A DNA stretch of 64,000 nucleotides, from contig DXFH01000001.1 in assembly GCA_019114515.1 (NCBI GenBank), positions 62,001 through 126,000 of the forward strand. The letters are read 5' to 3'. The stretch is from Candidatus Limosilactobacillus merdigallinarum (GTDB lineage Bacteria > Bacillota > Bacilli > Lactobacillales > Lactobacillaceae). Below, piece after piece: positions 45,399 through 54,301 of this stretch (position 1 is the first letter of the stretch; every line of letters begins with the position of its first letter). The notes beneath the pieces were generated by a model, which was not told where the DNA came from, ran no database searches, and saw only the letters and a program-made list of their open reading frames with translations. Position numbers and translations under genes: made by a program.

Positions 45399-46313
45399 AT
45401 GGCAGTGACACGGCGCCAGTTAAGGCAAGCACGGAAAACGAAAAAACAACACTCCCGGGTGTTGTTTAGTATGTTAACTTGTCTAACCTTACTTGGTGCT
45501 GGGATCGGTCTCAATAGCTACCTCGTTAACCGCAATCAGACCGCCAGCCGCAAACAAAACATTGTCCAAGCGACTGCTAGTTTTCTCGATTCGCGGGGTC
45601 TTAATAATCGGCTGCAGCAAGCTTGGGCCAAAGATGCCACTGTTTCTGGCAGTAAAGTTGCCGTTGCCATCTTCTCGAAAAAAACGGGGCAAACCTACAC
45701 TTATACAAATGCTCCTGCTCAATATAAATTTCATACTGCTAGTACAATCAAAGTCGCAGTCTTGGCCAGTGTGTTAGCTAAAAATAATGGCCAGTTGGAT
45801 GAGCATGGCAAGTCACTGGCAGAATCAATGATCGAGAACTCCGATAATGATGCTACGACTGAGTTGATCAATGATTACTTAGGAGGTACTGCCGCCTTCC
45901 AAGCACAGGTCAACCGACTAGGAATGACTAACACAAAGGTTAAGGAAGCTTGGGGGACGAGTACCACTACGCCGACGGACCAGATTAATTTGCTAAACCA
46001 GATTTTCTTCTCATCCAACGTACTGAATAGTCAATCACAACAATACATTCAAAACTTAATGCAGAATGTCGAGTCCGACCAGGCATGGGGAATCTCTGCC
46101 GGCAGCAGTTCCTATGCCTTAAAGAATGGCTGGCTTTCATACGGCCGTAGTCAATGGATTGTTAACAGTATTGGTTACGTGAATGGCAAAGGTGGCAATG
46201 ATTATACTATCGCTGTTTACACTGACCAAAATCCTGACATGGATCACGGTCAGCAATTAACGGAAAAAATTGCCCGGTCTACTAAACAAGTAATGGCTAG
46301 CCTCGATGATTAG
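45399..46313 (+). CDS. Membrane-anchored serine hydrolase (class A beta-lactamase-like)
   Basis: A 304-residue protein. The N-terminus has a basic stretch and a membrane anchor (FSMLTCLTLLGAGIGLNSYL), so the enzyme domain faces outside. Active-site motifs are STIK (SxxK) in HTASTIKVAVLA, SDN in ENSDNDATTE and KNG in ALKNGWLSYG, where beta-lactamases have KTG. It is probably a peptidoglycan-related serine hydrolase rather than a resistance enzyme. The second ATG (45399) has a better 8-nt spacing to AAAGGA than the first. Confidence 0.83.
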   Translation: MAVTRRQLRQARKTKKQHSRVLFSMLTCLTLLGAGIGLNSYLVNRNQTASRKQNIVQATASFLDSRGLNNRLQQAWAKDATVSGSKVAVAIFSKKTGQTYTYTNAPAQYKFHTASTIKVAVLASVLAKNNGQLDEHGKSLAESMIENSDNDATTELINDYLGGTAAFQAQVNRLGMTNTKVKEAWGTSTTTPTDQINLLNQIFFSSNVLNSQSQQYIQNLMQNVESDQAWGISAGSSSYALKNGWLSYGRSQWIVNSIGYVNGKGGNDYTIAVYTDQNPDMDHGQQLTEKIARSTKQVMASLDD

Positions 46314-46326
46314 TTAAATAAACATA

Positions 46327-46367
46327 AAATCGGTGTCTTGATTAACATCAGGACACCGATTTACTTT
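46327..46367 (+). terminator. Terminator between converging serine-enzyme genes
   Basis: AAATCGGTGTC / GACACCGATTT stem with ACTTTTTA after it; probably bidirectional. Confidence 0.7.
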
Positions 46368-46392
46368 TTAGATAAAAATTATTAGATTATTG

Positions 46393-47361
46393 TCATTGCT
46401 TTTTAGGTGCAGGCGTTTGCATATCCTTGCCTAAGACAATACTCAACATGTTATTAGTTTGTCTAAATTGTTCCGCAAAGCCACCGGGAACATTAATAAC
46501 TACTGTTACTAAGCGACGGTTATTAAAAACGCCGGTACCAATAAAACAATTACCTGCTTTATCAGTAGTACCTGTCTTCAATCCATCCATTTCCCCTTCC
46601 TTAGGTGCATTACCATTGTTAGGCAGCATCCCATTAAGGTTATGCATGGAATATGAGTGGTGTTCATCTACCTGGAAGTTAGCAGTTTGCTGCTTCGTAA
46701 TATTAATTGTTTCTGGATAATGGTTAACAGTGTAGCGTGCGATCTTTGCCATATCAGTAGCCGAAAATTGATTCTCTGCCGACTTAGAAACTCCTTTTAA
46801 ACGGTGATTACGCATTTCCCCATTAGAAATACCAATCATGTTGTAGATCTTGGCATCATGAACGCCCGCTTTACGAGCAACTGCCTGCATCTTCTTGTTA
46901 AAGGCCTTCGTACTGCCGGCGGAAGCAAATGCCAAAGCCTCGGCGCTCCCATCCGCGGAAACAATCATCATTGAATTAACCAGGTCCCGAACCGTGTATT
47001 TATGACCTTCTTTCAGCTCAACATTGCTAAAATGCCAATCTGTTGAGGTTTTGGCAACTGCTTTGCTGATTTTAATCTTTTGATTCCAGTGCAATTTTCC
47101 TTGTGCAATATCCTGTTCAATAACCGCTAACGTCAGAATCTTAACACAGGAAGCAACTGGATAAAGTTTCTTAGCGTTCTGCTGATACAAGATTTTGCCC
47201 GTCTTAGCGTCCATCGTGACCGCCGCTTTTGCGTTCACCCGCTTATCTTGATTATTACCAGTAGCAGCATGCGCTCCAAGTGATGACCAGCTACCAAAAG
47301 CCATCCCGATTGCCAAGAGGATCAACCCCACATGGAGGCATACTTTCATTGATTTTTTCAT
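46393..47361 (-). CDS. D-alanyl-D-alanine carboxypeptidase (PBP5/DacA-like)
   Basis: A 322-residue secreted low-molecular-weight penicillin-binding protein that trims the last D-Ala of peptidoglycan stem peptides. Signal peptide ends near AHA-AT. Motifs: SCVK (SxxK) in PVASCVKIL, KTG in DGLKTGTTD, and SAD where SxN is expected (IVSADGSAEALA). The N-to-D change is unusual. The C-terminus ends soon after the catalytic domain, with no long amphipathic anchor. AAAGGGAG precedes the ATG. Confidence 0.87.
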   Translation of the reverse strand: MKKSMKVCLHVGLILLAIGMAFGSWSSLGAHAATGNNQDKRVNAKAAVTMDAKTGKILYQQNAKKLYPVASCVKILTLAVIEQDIAQGKLHWNQKIKISKAVAKTSTDWHFSNVELKEGHKYTVRDLVNSMMIVSADGSAEALAFASAGSTKAFNKKMQAVARKAGVHDAKIYNMIGISNGEMRNHRLKGVSKSAENQFSATDMAKIARYTVNHYPETINITKQQTANFQVDEHHSYSMHNLNGMLPNNGNAPKEGEMDGLKTGTTDKAGNCFIGTGVFNNRRLVTVVINVPGGFAEQFRQTNNMLSIVLGKDMQTPAPKKQ

Positions 47362-47444
47362 TCCTTTATTTCTCCCTTTACGGAATAGCTAACATTTATC
47401 ATGATACAGCAAATTAAACAATTATGTATGATTGCAACAATAAT

Positions 47445-48002
47445 TTAAACTAACAATAAAATAATCATGATCATTGAGAGCGAAAATACACAGATGGCCA
47501 AACAAATAGCACCCAATATGTCCGATAAATAATGTGCTTTTAAGAAGAGGCGGCTTGTGGCAATTAACAACCAAATGATTATCACCAGTAAATGCAGCCA
47601 TAGTGTCCGGTACAGAGATAGCAGCAATAATGCCATCACAGTTGCTCCTAAGACGTGACCACTAGGAAAACTGTAATGAGCGCGCACGGCAGCCGGTCGT
47701 GAACGCCGCACCAGTCGTTTTAGCCAAATGCCCACACCATCCGTTATCCCTAATGTGACTAATACCCAAATTGCCGATTGAAAACAACCTTGGCAGCACA
47801 AAATACCAGCCAGGATAAAGGCATACAGGACCATTAATAGTGGATCACTGAGTCGGGCAATAGTCTGCCAGATTACCGGGCTGCCCGCTGCATGCTGCGT
47901 AAAATAAAGATCCCACCGCGCTGGCGAGGACTTCATTACATAAGTACATAAAAGCACCAAGCCAATTGCCGCCATGATTGCTATAACCAGCCAAGTCAGC
48001 AT
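47445..48002 (-). CDS. PAP2 family membrane phosphatase, second copy
   Basis: A 185-residue PAP2 phosphatase with the motifs KRLVRRSRP, FPSGH and SRLFLKAHYLSD and about five helices. It is smaller than the copy at 8878 and more divergent. GGGAGG precedes the ATG. It could act as undecaprenyl-diphosphatase, and its place next to DacA-like enzymes fits a cell-wall role. Confidence 0.88.
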   Translation of the reverse strand: MLTWLVIAIMAAIGLVLLCTYVMKSSPARWDLYFTQHAAGSPVIWQTIARLSDPLLMVLYAFILAGILCCQGCFQSAIWVLVTLGITDGVGIWLKRLVRRSRPAAVRAHYSFPSGHVLGATVMALLLLSLYRTLWLHLLVIIIWLLIATSRLFLKAHYLSDILGAICLAICVFSLSMIMIILLLV

Positions 48003-48025
48003 ATTATCCCTCCCTTCTTAAACAC

Positions 48026-48056
48026 AAAAGGGGCAACGCATGGTGTGCGTTGCCCT
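48026..48056 (-). terminator. Terminator of the MFS gene
   Basis: GGGCAACGCA / TGCGTTGCCCC followed by TTTTG on the reverse strand. Confidence 0.75.
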
Positions 48057-48065
48057 AAATTAAGC

Positions 48066-49235
48066 TTATCTGCGCATTCCTTCAAAGTTCTTGGAAACGA
48101 TCACAATTAAGACCGTGGCCAGTACGCCAAAGACAGCGCCGACATTGCCGACATTGCTCAAGCTAGAGAAACGGACTGTTTCTGCCGCTGCCAGCGATCC
48201 TAATGAGATCCCGATGTTAGCAAAAATAGAATTAATTGATGAAGCTAAGTCCAAAGATTGTGGGTATTCTTTTTCCGCAATTTCTAGGAACATCAGCTGC
48301 GTCGATGACCCATAACTGGCAAAAGTGACACAAAGAACGGCTACCACTATAATGGAAACCCACTTAAATGGGAATGATGGGCCTAATGCCAGTAACAAGA
48401 GCGTCATCAGCACATAAATATATGGAAGACGGTGGACCCCGCCGTTGTCCGCCAAAAATCCTCCAAATTTATTACCGATCAGGAAGAAGACCCCCATCAT
48501 CAATAACAGCCAGTTTAACCAGGTATCATTAAAGCCCATCAGATTGGAAATCAATGGGCGAATGTAAGTGTACATCGTGTAATCAGCAGCACAAACACTC
48601 ACGACAAACATCGCGCCGGCCAGCACACGCTTATCCTTAAAAAGGGAGAATTGTGAACTAAGGCGTCCTTGTACTTGCGGCGTATCTTTCGGTACCAACC
48701 ATACCAGTAGAGCAAATACGATGACGGTCAGCCAAGTAATAATCCAAAAACTATCATGCCAAGTCAATTTTTGACTGACCATGGTTCCTAAAGGCACACC
48801 GACAACGGAGGCCAGGCTAAAGCCCGCAAAAACCCATGACACTAGGCTGGCCCGCTTTTCAGGCGGTGCAATGAAGTTTGCCAGTACTAAGACGATCGAA
48901 ATAATGGCCCCAGCCACCGTCGCCGTCAGCATCCGGGACAACAATAATGATGTGTAGTTGGTAGCTAATGCCGTCCAAGTGTTGCCAATGAAAAATATCA
49001 CCATCAAGGTCAACAACACCTTGTGCCGCTTCCACCGGTTACCTAACGAGGTAACGACTGGCGTAAAGAACGCATAAATCAAGGCAAACATCGTGACCAG
49101 ATAGCCTAACGATGCCAATGAATTATGGTATTCACTGGCAATGTCTGGTAAAACCCCGACAATCATGTATTCATTGCAGCCCAGCATAAAGGCGACAAAG
49201 ACGAATAAGATTGATTGCAAACGATATCTTGTCAT
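48066..49235 (-). CDS. MFS transporter, DHA1 (AraJ/YdhP-like)
   Basis: A 389-residue, 12-helix exporter. The signature FMLGCNEYMIVGVLPDIA and the GNRWKRHKVLL loop point to the AraJ/YdhP/chloramphenicol-type DHA1 group. The ATG at 49235 is preferred to the upstream GTG of the track, although its ribosome site is weak. Upstream lies a type 1 repeat and a pseudogene, so it is transcribed alone. Confidence 0.85.
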   Translation of the reverse strand: MTRYRLQSILFVFVAFMLGCNEYMIVGVLPDIASEYHNSLASLGYLVTMFALIYAFFTPVVTSLGNRWKRHKVLLTLMVIFFIGNTWTALATNYTSLLLSRMLTATVAGAIISIVLVLANFIAPPEKRASLVSWVFAGFSLASVVGVPLGTMVSQKLTWHDSFWIITWLTVIVFALLVWLVPKDTPQVQGRLSSQFSLFKDKRVLAGAMFVVSVCAADYTMYTYIRPLISNLMGFNDTWLNWLLLMMGVFFLIGNKFGGFLADNGGVHRLPYIYVLMTLLLLALGPSFPFKWVSIIVVAVLCVTFASYGSSTQLMFLEIAEKEYPQSLDLASSINSIFANIGISLGSLAAAETVRFSSLSNVGNVGAVFGVLATVLIVIVSKNFEGMRR

Positions 49236-49465
49236 TTTTATCACTCTCACCGGCCGGTACCCCGGTGTCCTTTCCTTAAAAATTGTATAGCCATTCCAGT
49301 TTAAAAGATATGGCCAACATTTTCCAGGGAAAATTCACAAACGCCAATTTTTTTACAATACTGAATGCAGACATAACAAATATCGTATATGTACATTGCT
49401 TTATTAAATCCACGCCAACTAATATTCATTCTAATGATTAATCAGAGTGCTGTTTGTCAATCCTT

Positions 49466-49611
49466 AAAACTTGCGATAGCGAGGTGGTCTCAGTGGTGAA
49501 ATTCGACTTAGCGTGTCAACGCTTAGTCGAATCCTCAGTTTGAAGACCGGCACGGACGGACTCCAAATGATGGGCACCACGATCCAGACCAGGCAGAGCG
49601 AAGCAAGTTTT
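49466..49611. repeat. Type 1 structured repeat, copy C
   Basis: Closing inverted repeat AAAACTTGC / GCAAGTTTT. Inner shared pieces are TGGTCTCAGTGGTGAAATT and CACGATCCAGACCA. The central hairpin is TTCGACTTAGCGT / ACGCTTAGTCGAA. Compared with copy D, sequence differs but pairing is kept. Confidence 0.7.
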
Positions 49612-49697
49612 AAATATATCGGTTTATTTATAGCTAGCACAACAAAAAATCCAGTCATCATCAACTGACTGAATTTTCAAGCTTTATTATAGATGAA

Positions 49698-50558
49698 CTA
49701 TTGATTGTTCTTGCCCCACAGGAAGTTGATCAAGAGCTTGTCAACCTTGCTGTTGCTGTGCAGCTTACTGTGTTGTGCGTTCTTACCGTGAATGACAACT
49801 TGACGGTAAGACTTAGCCCGGTTGTTAACCAAGTACTTCAATGAAAATGCGGAGTCGACCGGAATTTCACTATCAGAGTGGCTGCCATCATCCAAGTCAC
49901 CAGCAATGTTCAAAACACGTGCTGATTGTGGGTAGCTGTCACGTAATGGCAACATCTTCTTGTAGTTACTTTCCATAATGGATGGCTTACCATCTTTGTC
50001 CAGCTTCGCTTTCTTGTTCCAACCGAAACCGATACCGCCATCGAAGTGACCAGCAATTGCCACGTGGTGCTTCAAAGTTGGCATTGACTTGTCATTTTGG
50101 TTTTGCAGCAGGTAGTAAACAATAGCCAGGTTACCCATTGAGTGGCCAACTAAGTTCATGCTCTTAATGTTGTACTGCTTCTGCACAGCCTGGATAGCTG
50201 ACTTAGCGTATTCTCCGCCCTTAGCGTAATCAGCGTTTTTGTTGTCTTCAAAGTTAACTTCCACGATTGGGTTCTTTGACTTCTTGGTGATCTTGCCGCT
50301 CAGCGTTGTCTTCCCATTCTTATCAACGTCAGCCTTGATGATCGTGTTAGTTGCACCGGCACGACGAGCGGCGTTAGCCATGTGTTCTTCAGCGTGAGAG
50401 CTGCTGTCCTAGCCATTGAAGAAGGTCGTCGTCGTCTTATTATTATTAACATAGTTAGCAGCTGCCACTTTTTGCTAATGTACGTGCCATACACCGCCAC
50501 CTAGGTCCACACCCACTGCTACCAGTGCTAAACTAGTCCATAAGCGTTTATGTTTCAT
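49698..50558 (-). pseudogene. Secreted alpha/beta hydrolase (DUF915-like) with two amber stops
   Basis: The gene begins at the ATG at 50558 with GGGAGGA upstream, and the first 22 codons form a signal-like stretch (KHKRLWTSLALVAVGVD). Codon 28 (50475-50477) and codon 50 (50409-50411) are TAG. After them the frame is open to 49698 and carries a normal hydrolase: nucleophile elbow VGHSMGN, an Asp in AGDLDDG and a His in HGKNAQHSKLH. Family members have NGYGSSSHAEEHM, matching NGxDSSSHAEEHM here. The internal ATG used by the track (50381) has no good ribosome site, so I call it a pseudogene; suppression of TAG is an alternative. Confidence 0.82.
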
Positions 50559-50683
50559 GATATGTCCTCCCCCTTGTCTACATCTGTAATCCTTTTAAAA
50601 CTGTAGCAGATTTAAATCGGGGTGGGAAATATTTATTATCTATCACTAACCATTCTTTTTATGCATATCAAGGAGGTGCCGCT

Positions 50684-51022
50684 ATGCAATTAATCGTTAC
50701 CCAAGCCGCCAGTAAATGGTTGATCAATAACTTAAAGCTAACAGCCGGTGATGGCGTAAAGTTCTTCCCAAAGGATAATAAAGTCCCCGTCAAACATGGC
50801 CCACACCAAGGATTTGCTAAAGATAATCAACCCGACAGGCCCATCCTAGAGGTTAAACAGGACGGTATCAATTACCATATCAACTTCACCGATGACTGGT
50901 TCTTCTCTGCCCGCACCACTACCATTGACTATTCGGCAAAACAAGGACTTTTCTTTACCTTTACGGCTGATCCAGACACAGTGGCTGGTGCTTCCGTCGA
51001 TTACGAAAAATACTTAATGTAA
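50684..51022 (+). CDS. HesB/IscA-like protein without cysteines
   Basis: A 112-residue protein with the HesB/YadR/YfhF fold pattern, beginning MQLIVTQAASKWLINNL, but with none of the three cysteines that bind Fe-S in IscA. Such Cys-less members are common in lactobacilli and their role is unknown. AAGGAGG precedes the ATG. It stands alone, divergent from the hydrolase pseudogene and upstream of a T-box. Confidence 0.83.
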   Translation: MQLIVTQAASKWLINNLKLTAGDGVKFFPKDNKVPVKHGPHQGFAKDNQPDRPILEVKQDGINYHINFTDDWFFSARTTTIDYSAKQGLFFTFTADPDTVAGASVDYEKYLM

Positions 51023-51035
51023 ATTAAAATATCAT

Positions 51036-51064
51036 TTGACTTTATCATCATTTTATAATATATT
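51036..51064 (+). promoter_or_regulatory. Promoter of the T-box transcript
   Basis: TTGACT (51036-51041), 17-nt spacer, TATATT (51059-51064). Confidence 0.55.
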
Positions 51065-51065
51065 G

Positions 51066-51335
51066 TCAACAATGAAACAAAACTTGACGAGAGAGTAAAC
51101 CAATTGCTCGTTATTAAGAGAGCTGCGGATGGTGCAAAGCAGTTAATAAGCATTAGTCGAAGATGGCTCGTCGAACAGGAACTAGCGATACTTAGCTAGT
51201 TACGGTCGTGCCCGTTATTGCACATCACTATTCAATTTGAGCAGTGAATGAGGGTCTGGCTGTAAAGTCAAGCCAAAAACGGGTGGTAACACGTAATCAA
51301 TCGTCCCGGGGATCAATTTGATCCTCGGGATTTTT
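51066..51335 (+). promoter_or_regulatory. T-box riboswitch with terminator
   Basis: Stem I (GACGAG / CTCGTC) with AGTA and GAA loop-E parts, a terminal AGAGAGCTGCGGATGGTGC segment, then AACGGGTGGTAACACG (T-box core, 51279-51293) and the terminator TCCCG-GGATCA / TGATCC-CGGGATTTTTT (51303-51335). The trinucleotide after GAA is GAT, and one base later ATG. The T-box UGGT asks for a discriminator A, which fits Met rather than Asp (tRNA-Asp here has G). I favour Met, not proved. Confidence 0.85.
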
Positions 51336-51353
51336 TATTTAGGAGGTCTTCTT

Positions 51354-52697
51354 ATGACAGCAACATTAACTGATTTATCAAAGTACGCGAGTGAACATTG
51401 GCAAGACTTCAGTGATTTGTGGCGTTTTAAAACGATCGCCGCGCAGCATTTAGGCATTCAAGAAACCATTGATTGGCTTGCTAAAACTTTTAAGCAACTC
51501 GGCGCGAAGACAGTAGAAGTATGGAATGATCAGGGTGGCAACCCCGTGATTTACGCTGAGTTTGCTGGTAATAGCGACAAAACCGTCCTCTTCTATAACC
51601 ACTATGATACTCAGCCTGCCGACCCCGTTGACCAATGGGATAGCGATCCCTTCGAGCCCAGCGTCCGGGATGGCAAGATCTTCGTCCGCGGTGCCGAAGA
51701 CGATAAAGGAGAATTGCTTTTCCGCCTCGTTTTATTGAAATATTATCAAGAACATGGCGGGCTGCCCGTCAACGCTAAATTCTACGTAGAAGGTGAAGAA
51801 GAAATTGGCAGCAGTCACGTCGTCAAATATACACAGGCGCACCGTGATCAGCTTACTGCCGACGCGGTCATTTGGGAAGGTGGCGCCAAGAATGCTGCCG
51901 GTCAGCTTAGTATCACTGGTGGTCTTCGCGGCATTGCCTGTCTCAAGCTGTCTGTCAGTTCTGCAAAGACCGACCTCCACTCTTCACTGGCTTCTTACGC
52001 TGAATCAGCTCCTTGGCGACTGGTCAAGGCTTTAAATAGTCTCCGCGATGATGACGACAATCACATTAAAGTTGCCGGAATTTATGATGATGTCACACCA
52101 TTAACCGACGAGGAACGATCATTAATTGGCAAACTCAATTTTGATCCGCAAACGATTATCCAAAATGCCGGATTAACGCGGCCACTATTGAGCAAGCAAC
52201 CACTAATCGATTTAGCAAATGAGCCCACGATCAATATTGAAGGCATCACGGCGGGCTACCAGGATGAAGGAGTAAAAACCGTCACGCCACGCTACGCCTC
52301 AGCTAAACTCGACTTTCGCTTGGCGCCTAGTCAGGATCCTACTAGAATCACCGGCCTAGTACAGAAGCAGTTAGAGCAAAATGGCTTTTCTGATGTCAAA
52401 GCGGAATACCTAGTCGGCCAACCAGGCTTCCGTAGCGACGTCAATCATCCCTTCATCAAACTCGTGTGTGACACGGCTGCCGAAGTGTACGGGGAGAATG
52501 GTTATGAATACGTACTTAACTCTTACGGCGCTGGTCCTGCTTACGCTTTCGGTCGCCTATTAAAATTACCCGTTTTAAGTATCGGTCTTGGTTATGCCGG
52601 CGCCCACGTCCATGGTGCTAATGAAAACATCCGCTTAAATGATGCTTACCAAGCTCTGCAACACCTTGACCTCGTCTTAAGTCGTTTTGCAGAATAA
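51354..52697 (+). CDS. M20 family metallopeptidase (dipeptidase-like), T-box controlled
   Basis: A 447-residue zinc peptidase of the M20/M25/M40 family. Metal and active-site motifs: NHYDTQPAD (H/D), GAEDDKGE, VEGEEEIGSSH and the C-terminal AGAHVHGANE. No signal peptide, so it acts inside on small peptides. AGGAGG lies before the ATG at 51354. Relatives occur in methionine-uptake operons of streptococci and lactobacilli, which supports a methionine-responsive T-box. No transporter gene is adjacent here. Confidence 0.88.
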   Translation: MTATLTDLSKYASEHWQDFSDLWRFKTIAAQHLGIQETIDWLAKTFKQLGAKTVEVWNDQGGNPVIYAEFAGNSDKTVLFYNHYDTQPADPVDQWDSDPFEPSVRDGKIFVRGAEDDKGELLFRLVLLKYYQEHGGLPVNAKFYVEGEEEIGSSHVVKYTQAHRDQLTADAVIWEGGAKNAAGQLSITGGLRGIACLKLSVSSAKTDLHSSLASYAESAPWRLVKALNSLRDDDDNHIKVAGIYDDVTPLTDEERSLIGKLNFDPQTIIQNAGLTRPLLSKQPLIDLANEPTINIEGITAGYQDEGVKTVTPRYASAKLDFRLAPSQDPTRITGLVQKQLEQNGFSDVKAEYLVGQPGFRSDVNHPFIKLVCDTAAEVYGENGYEYVLNSYGAGPAYAFGRLLKLPVLSIGLGYAGAHVHGANENIRLNDAYQALQHLDLVLSRFAE

Positions 52698-52741
52698 TAA
52701 AAATGACCGTTGTCCCCTCGACTGGGGTAACAGTCACTTTG
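52698..52741. terminator. Bidirectional terminator
   Basis: GTGACTGTTACCCC / GGGGACAACGGTCATTTTT on the reverse strand with T-run; it can serve the M20 gene and the DUF4767 gene. Confidence 0.7.
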
Positions 52742-52762
52742 TCAATTTATACCTAAAATATA

Positions 52763-53335
52763 TTAATGTTGCTTAGCAATGCGCTCGAAGTTGCTGGCGA
52801 CATCCTTATTAGCTGTTGGATGGCAGTGAGGATCACCGTCCCTGCTTTGGTCAACTAAAGCAACCGGGTGGCCATTATGAAAAGCAAAGAAATAGGTAAT
52901 CCGGTTAGGCAGCGGTGGCTTATCACCGTCAAAGTTGTAAATGGCGACAACATTGTAATCATAGTCACCCTTGCCGGACGGAGACCATCCGATGGTGCCC
53001 CCTCCATCAACCACTTCACGATGCAAATCTTCGGGGTAATTTAACCCGGTAGAAACATGCAACGGAGCGTGACCATCATATTTCTTATAGTTTTGCCCCA
53101 TGGTTGGTCCCCAACTACGCATGAAATCGGCCAACGCTTGATCTTTTCTGCCATTCCATAAAGCACCCGTTTGCTGGGCACTAGCTGAATTTTTTCTCTG
53201 ATCTTCAGAGACGGTCTTAGCACTCTTCGCTGAGTATTGGCTATTCCCATTTGAGGAAGAAGACTTCTTTTGTCCACAGGCCGTTAACGTTAATGCAAGC
53301 GTCATCGTCAGGCCTAACGTTATCAATTTTTTCAT
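52763..53335 (-). CDS. DUF4767 lipoprotein
   Basis: A 190-residue secreted lipoprotein: signal peptide with lipobox LTAC (Cys near 20), a Ser/Asn-rich linker, and the DUF4767 domain starting at ALWNGRKDQALADFMRSWG and containing TIGWSPSGKGDYDYNVVAIY. It should be anchored on the outer face of the membrane. GGGAGG precedes the ATG. Function unknown; the domain is frequent in lactobacilli. Confidence 0.87.
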   Translation of the reverse strand: MKKLITLGLTMTLALTLTACGQKKSSSSNGNSQYSAKSAKTVSEDQRKNSASAQQTGALWNGRKDQALADFMRSWGPTMGQNYKKYDGHAPLHVSTGLNYPEDLHREVVDGGGTIGWSPSGKGDYDYNVVAIYNFDGDKPPLPNRITYFFAFHNGHPVALVDQSRDGDPHCHPTANKDVASNFERIAKQH

Positions 53336-53449
53336 TTACTAATCCTCCCTACTAAAACACCAGTCGATTATATCATCTAGCAACGCATTGGTCAGCCGGA
53401 TCACGAAGCTTGCAAGATATTGTCTTCTTGTTTTATATTACTCATGACA

Positions 53450-53597
53450 GTCGGGGTAGGAATGATAGAGTTATTGTCCAACGGAACGGAATATGAACGT
53501 TGGAAGGAGGCTTAGCCGCTTTATCATCCCGAATTCACCGCAGCAGATTTTAGCATGCAGTTCCCGACAAGTTAATCTTTATAGGGAGGCAGGTACT
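53450..53597 (+). ncRNA. Structured leader of folT, possible folate/THF-type riboswitch
   Basis: Outer stem GTCGGG (53450-53455) / CCCGAC (53563-53568). A 12-bp helix GGAATGATAGAG (53459-53470) / CTTTATCATCCC (53519-53530) has 11 pairs including a G-U. Inside is TCCAACG / CGTTGGA (53477-53504). It resembles a THF-riboswitch layout, but the conserved core I remember does not match well. The track's extra N-terminal frame through it is not a gene. Confidence 0.5.
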
Positions 53598-54152
53598 ATG
53601 TCTGTATTCTCGTTTTCAGGTCCCCGTTTGACTACCAGACGGCTGACCCTGGCCGCAATGCTGTGCGGTCTGAAAGTGATTTTAGGTAAGTTATCCATCG
53701 GTGATCCGGCTTTGTTGAAAGTTGGACTGGGCTTCATTGCAACCGCCCTGATTGGCTATTGCCTAGGGCCCTGGATTGGCGGTGGTGTCATGATCGTCAA
53801 CGACATCATTAGCAACACTATTTTGAACACGGGGAACATGTTTTTTCCCGGCTTTACCTTATCCGCTTTTATTTCAGGCGTTCTTGCTGGTATCTTCCTC
53901 TACCAGCAGCCTATCAACTGGCGACGGATCTTTTGCTATGAATTCGTCCAGATTTTGATTAGCAATGTCTTCTTAACTACCTTATGGATTTACATCATGT
54001 CCTTAAGTGCAGGCAGTGGCAGCCGCACCTTTACAGCTTTATTAATATTGCGATTGCCAAAAGAAATCATTTCCTGGCCCATTGAATCGTTGGTTGTATT
54101 AGTCGTCTTACGCGCATTTGCGAAGACCAATGTTTTACGCCGCCTCGGTTAA
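53598..54152 (+). CDS. folT: Folate ECF transporter S component
   Basis: A 184-residue, six-helix substrate-binding membrane protein that works with the shared EcfA/A'/T energy module to import folate. It contains the FolT hallmark LSIGDPALLKVGLGFIATALIGYCLGPWIGG. GGGAGG precedes the ATG at 53598. The 35 extra upstream codons in the track run through the structured leader and are not used. The ECF module genes are elsewhere. Confidence 0.88.
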   Translation: MSVFSFSGPRLTTRRLTLAAMLCGLKVILGKLSIGDPALLKVGLGFIATALIGYCLGPWIGGGVMIVNDIISNTILNTGNMFFPGFTLSAFISGVLAGIFLYQQPINWRRIFCYEFVQILISNVFLTTLWIYIMSLSAGSGSRTFTALLILRLPKEIISWPIESLVVLVVLRAFAKTNVLRRLG

Positions 54153-54261
54153 CAACATATGATGCACCCACTGAAAGCTGGAGCACAGGCAGCAACCCTG
54201 TTTGGCGGATACAACTTTGCGCCTGTTGTCCTTAAACACATATAAAAGTAATTACTATAAC

Positions 54262-54300
54262 AAAAACCGTGATCTCTCATTGAGGTCACGGTTTGCTTTT
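54262..54300 (+). terminator. Terminator between folT and the TetR gene
   Basis: AAAACCGTGATCTC / GAGGTCACGGTTT followed by GCTTTT; probably used from both sides. Confidence 0.75.
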
Positions 54301-54301
54301 G

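Noticed and set aside
45399-46313. Antibiotic-hydrolysing beta-lactamase
   Set aside because: The SxxK and SDN motifs are present, but KTG is KNG and the protein is membrane-anchored; a cell-wall enzyme is more likely.
54159-54245. 28-codon frame MMHPLKAGAQ... after folT
   Set aside because: No Shine-Dalgarno sequence and no support from spacing; it probably reads through 3' untranslated sequence.
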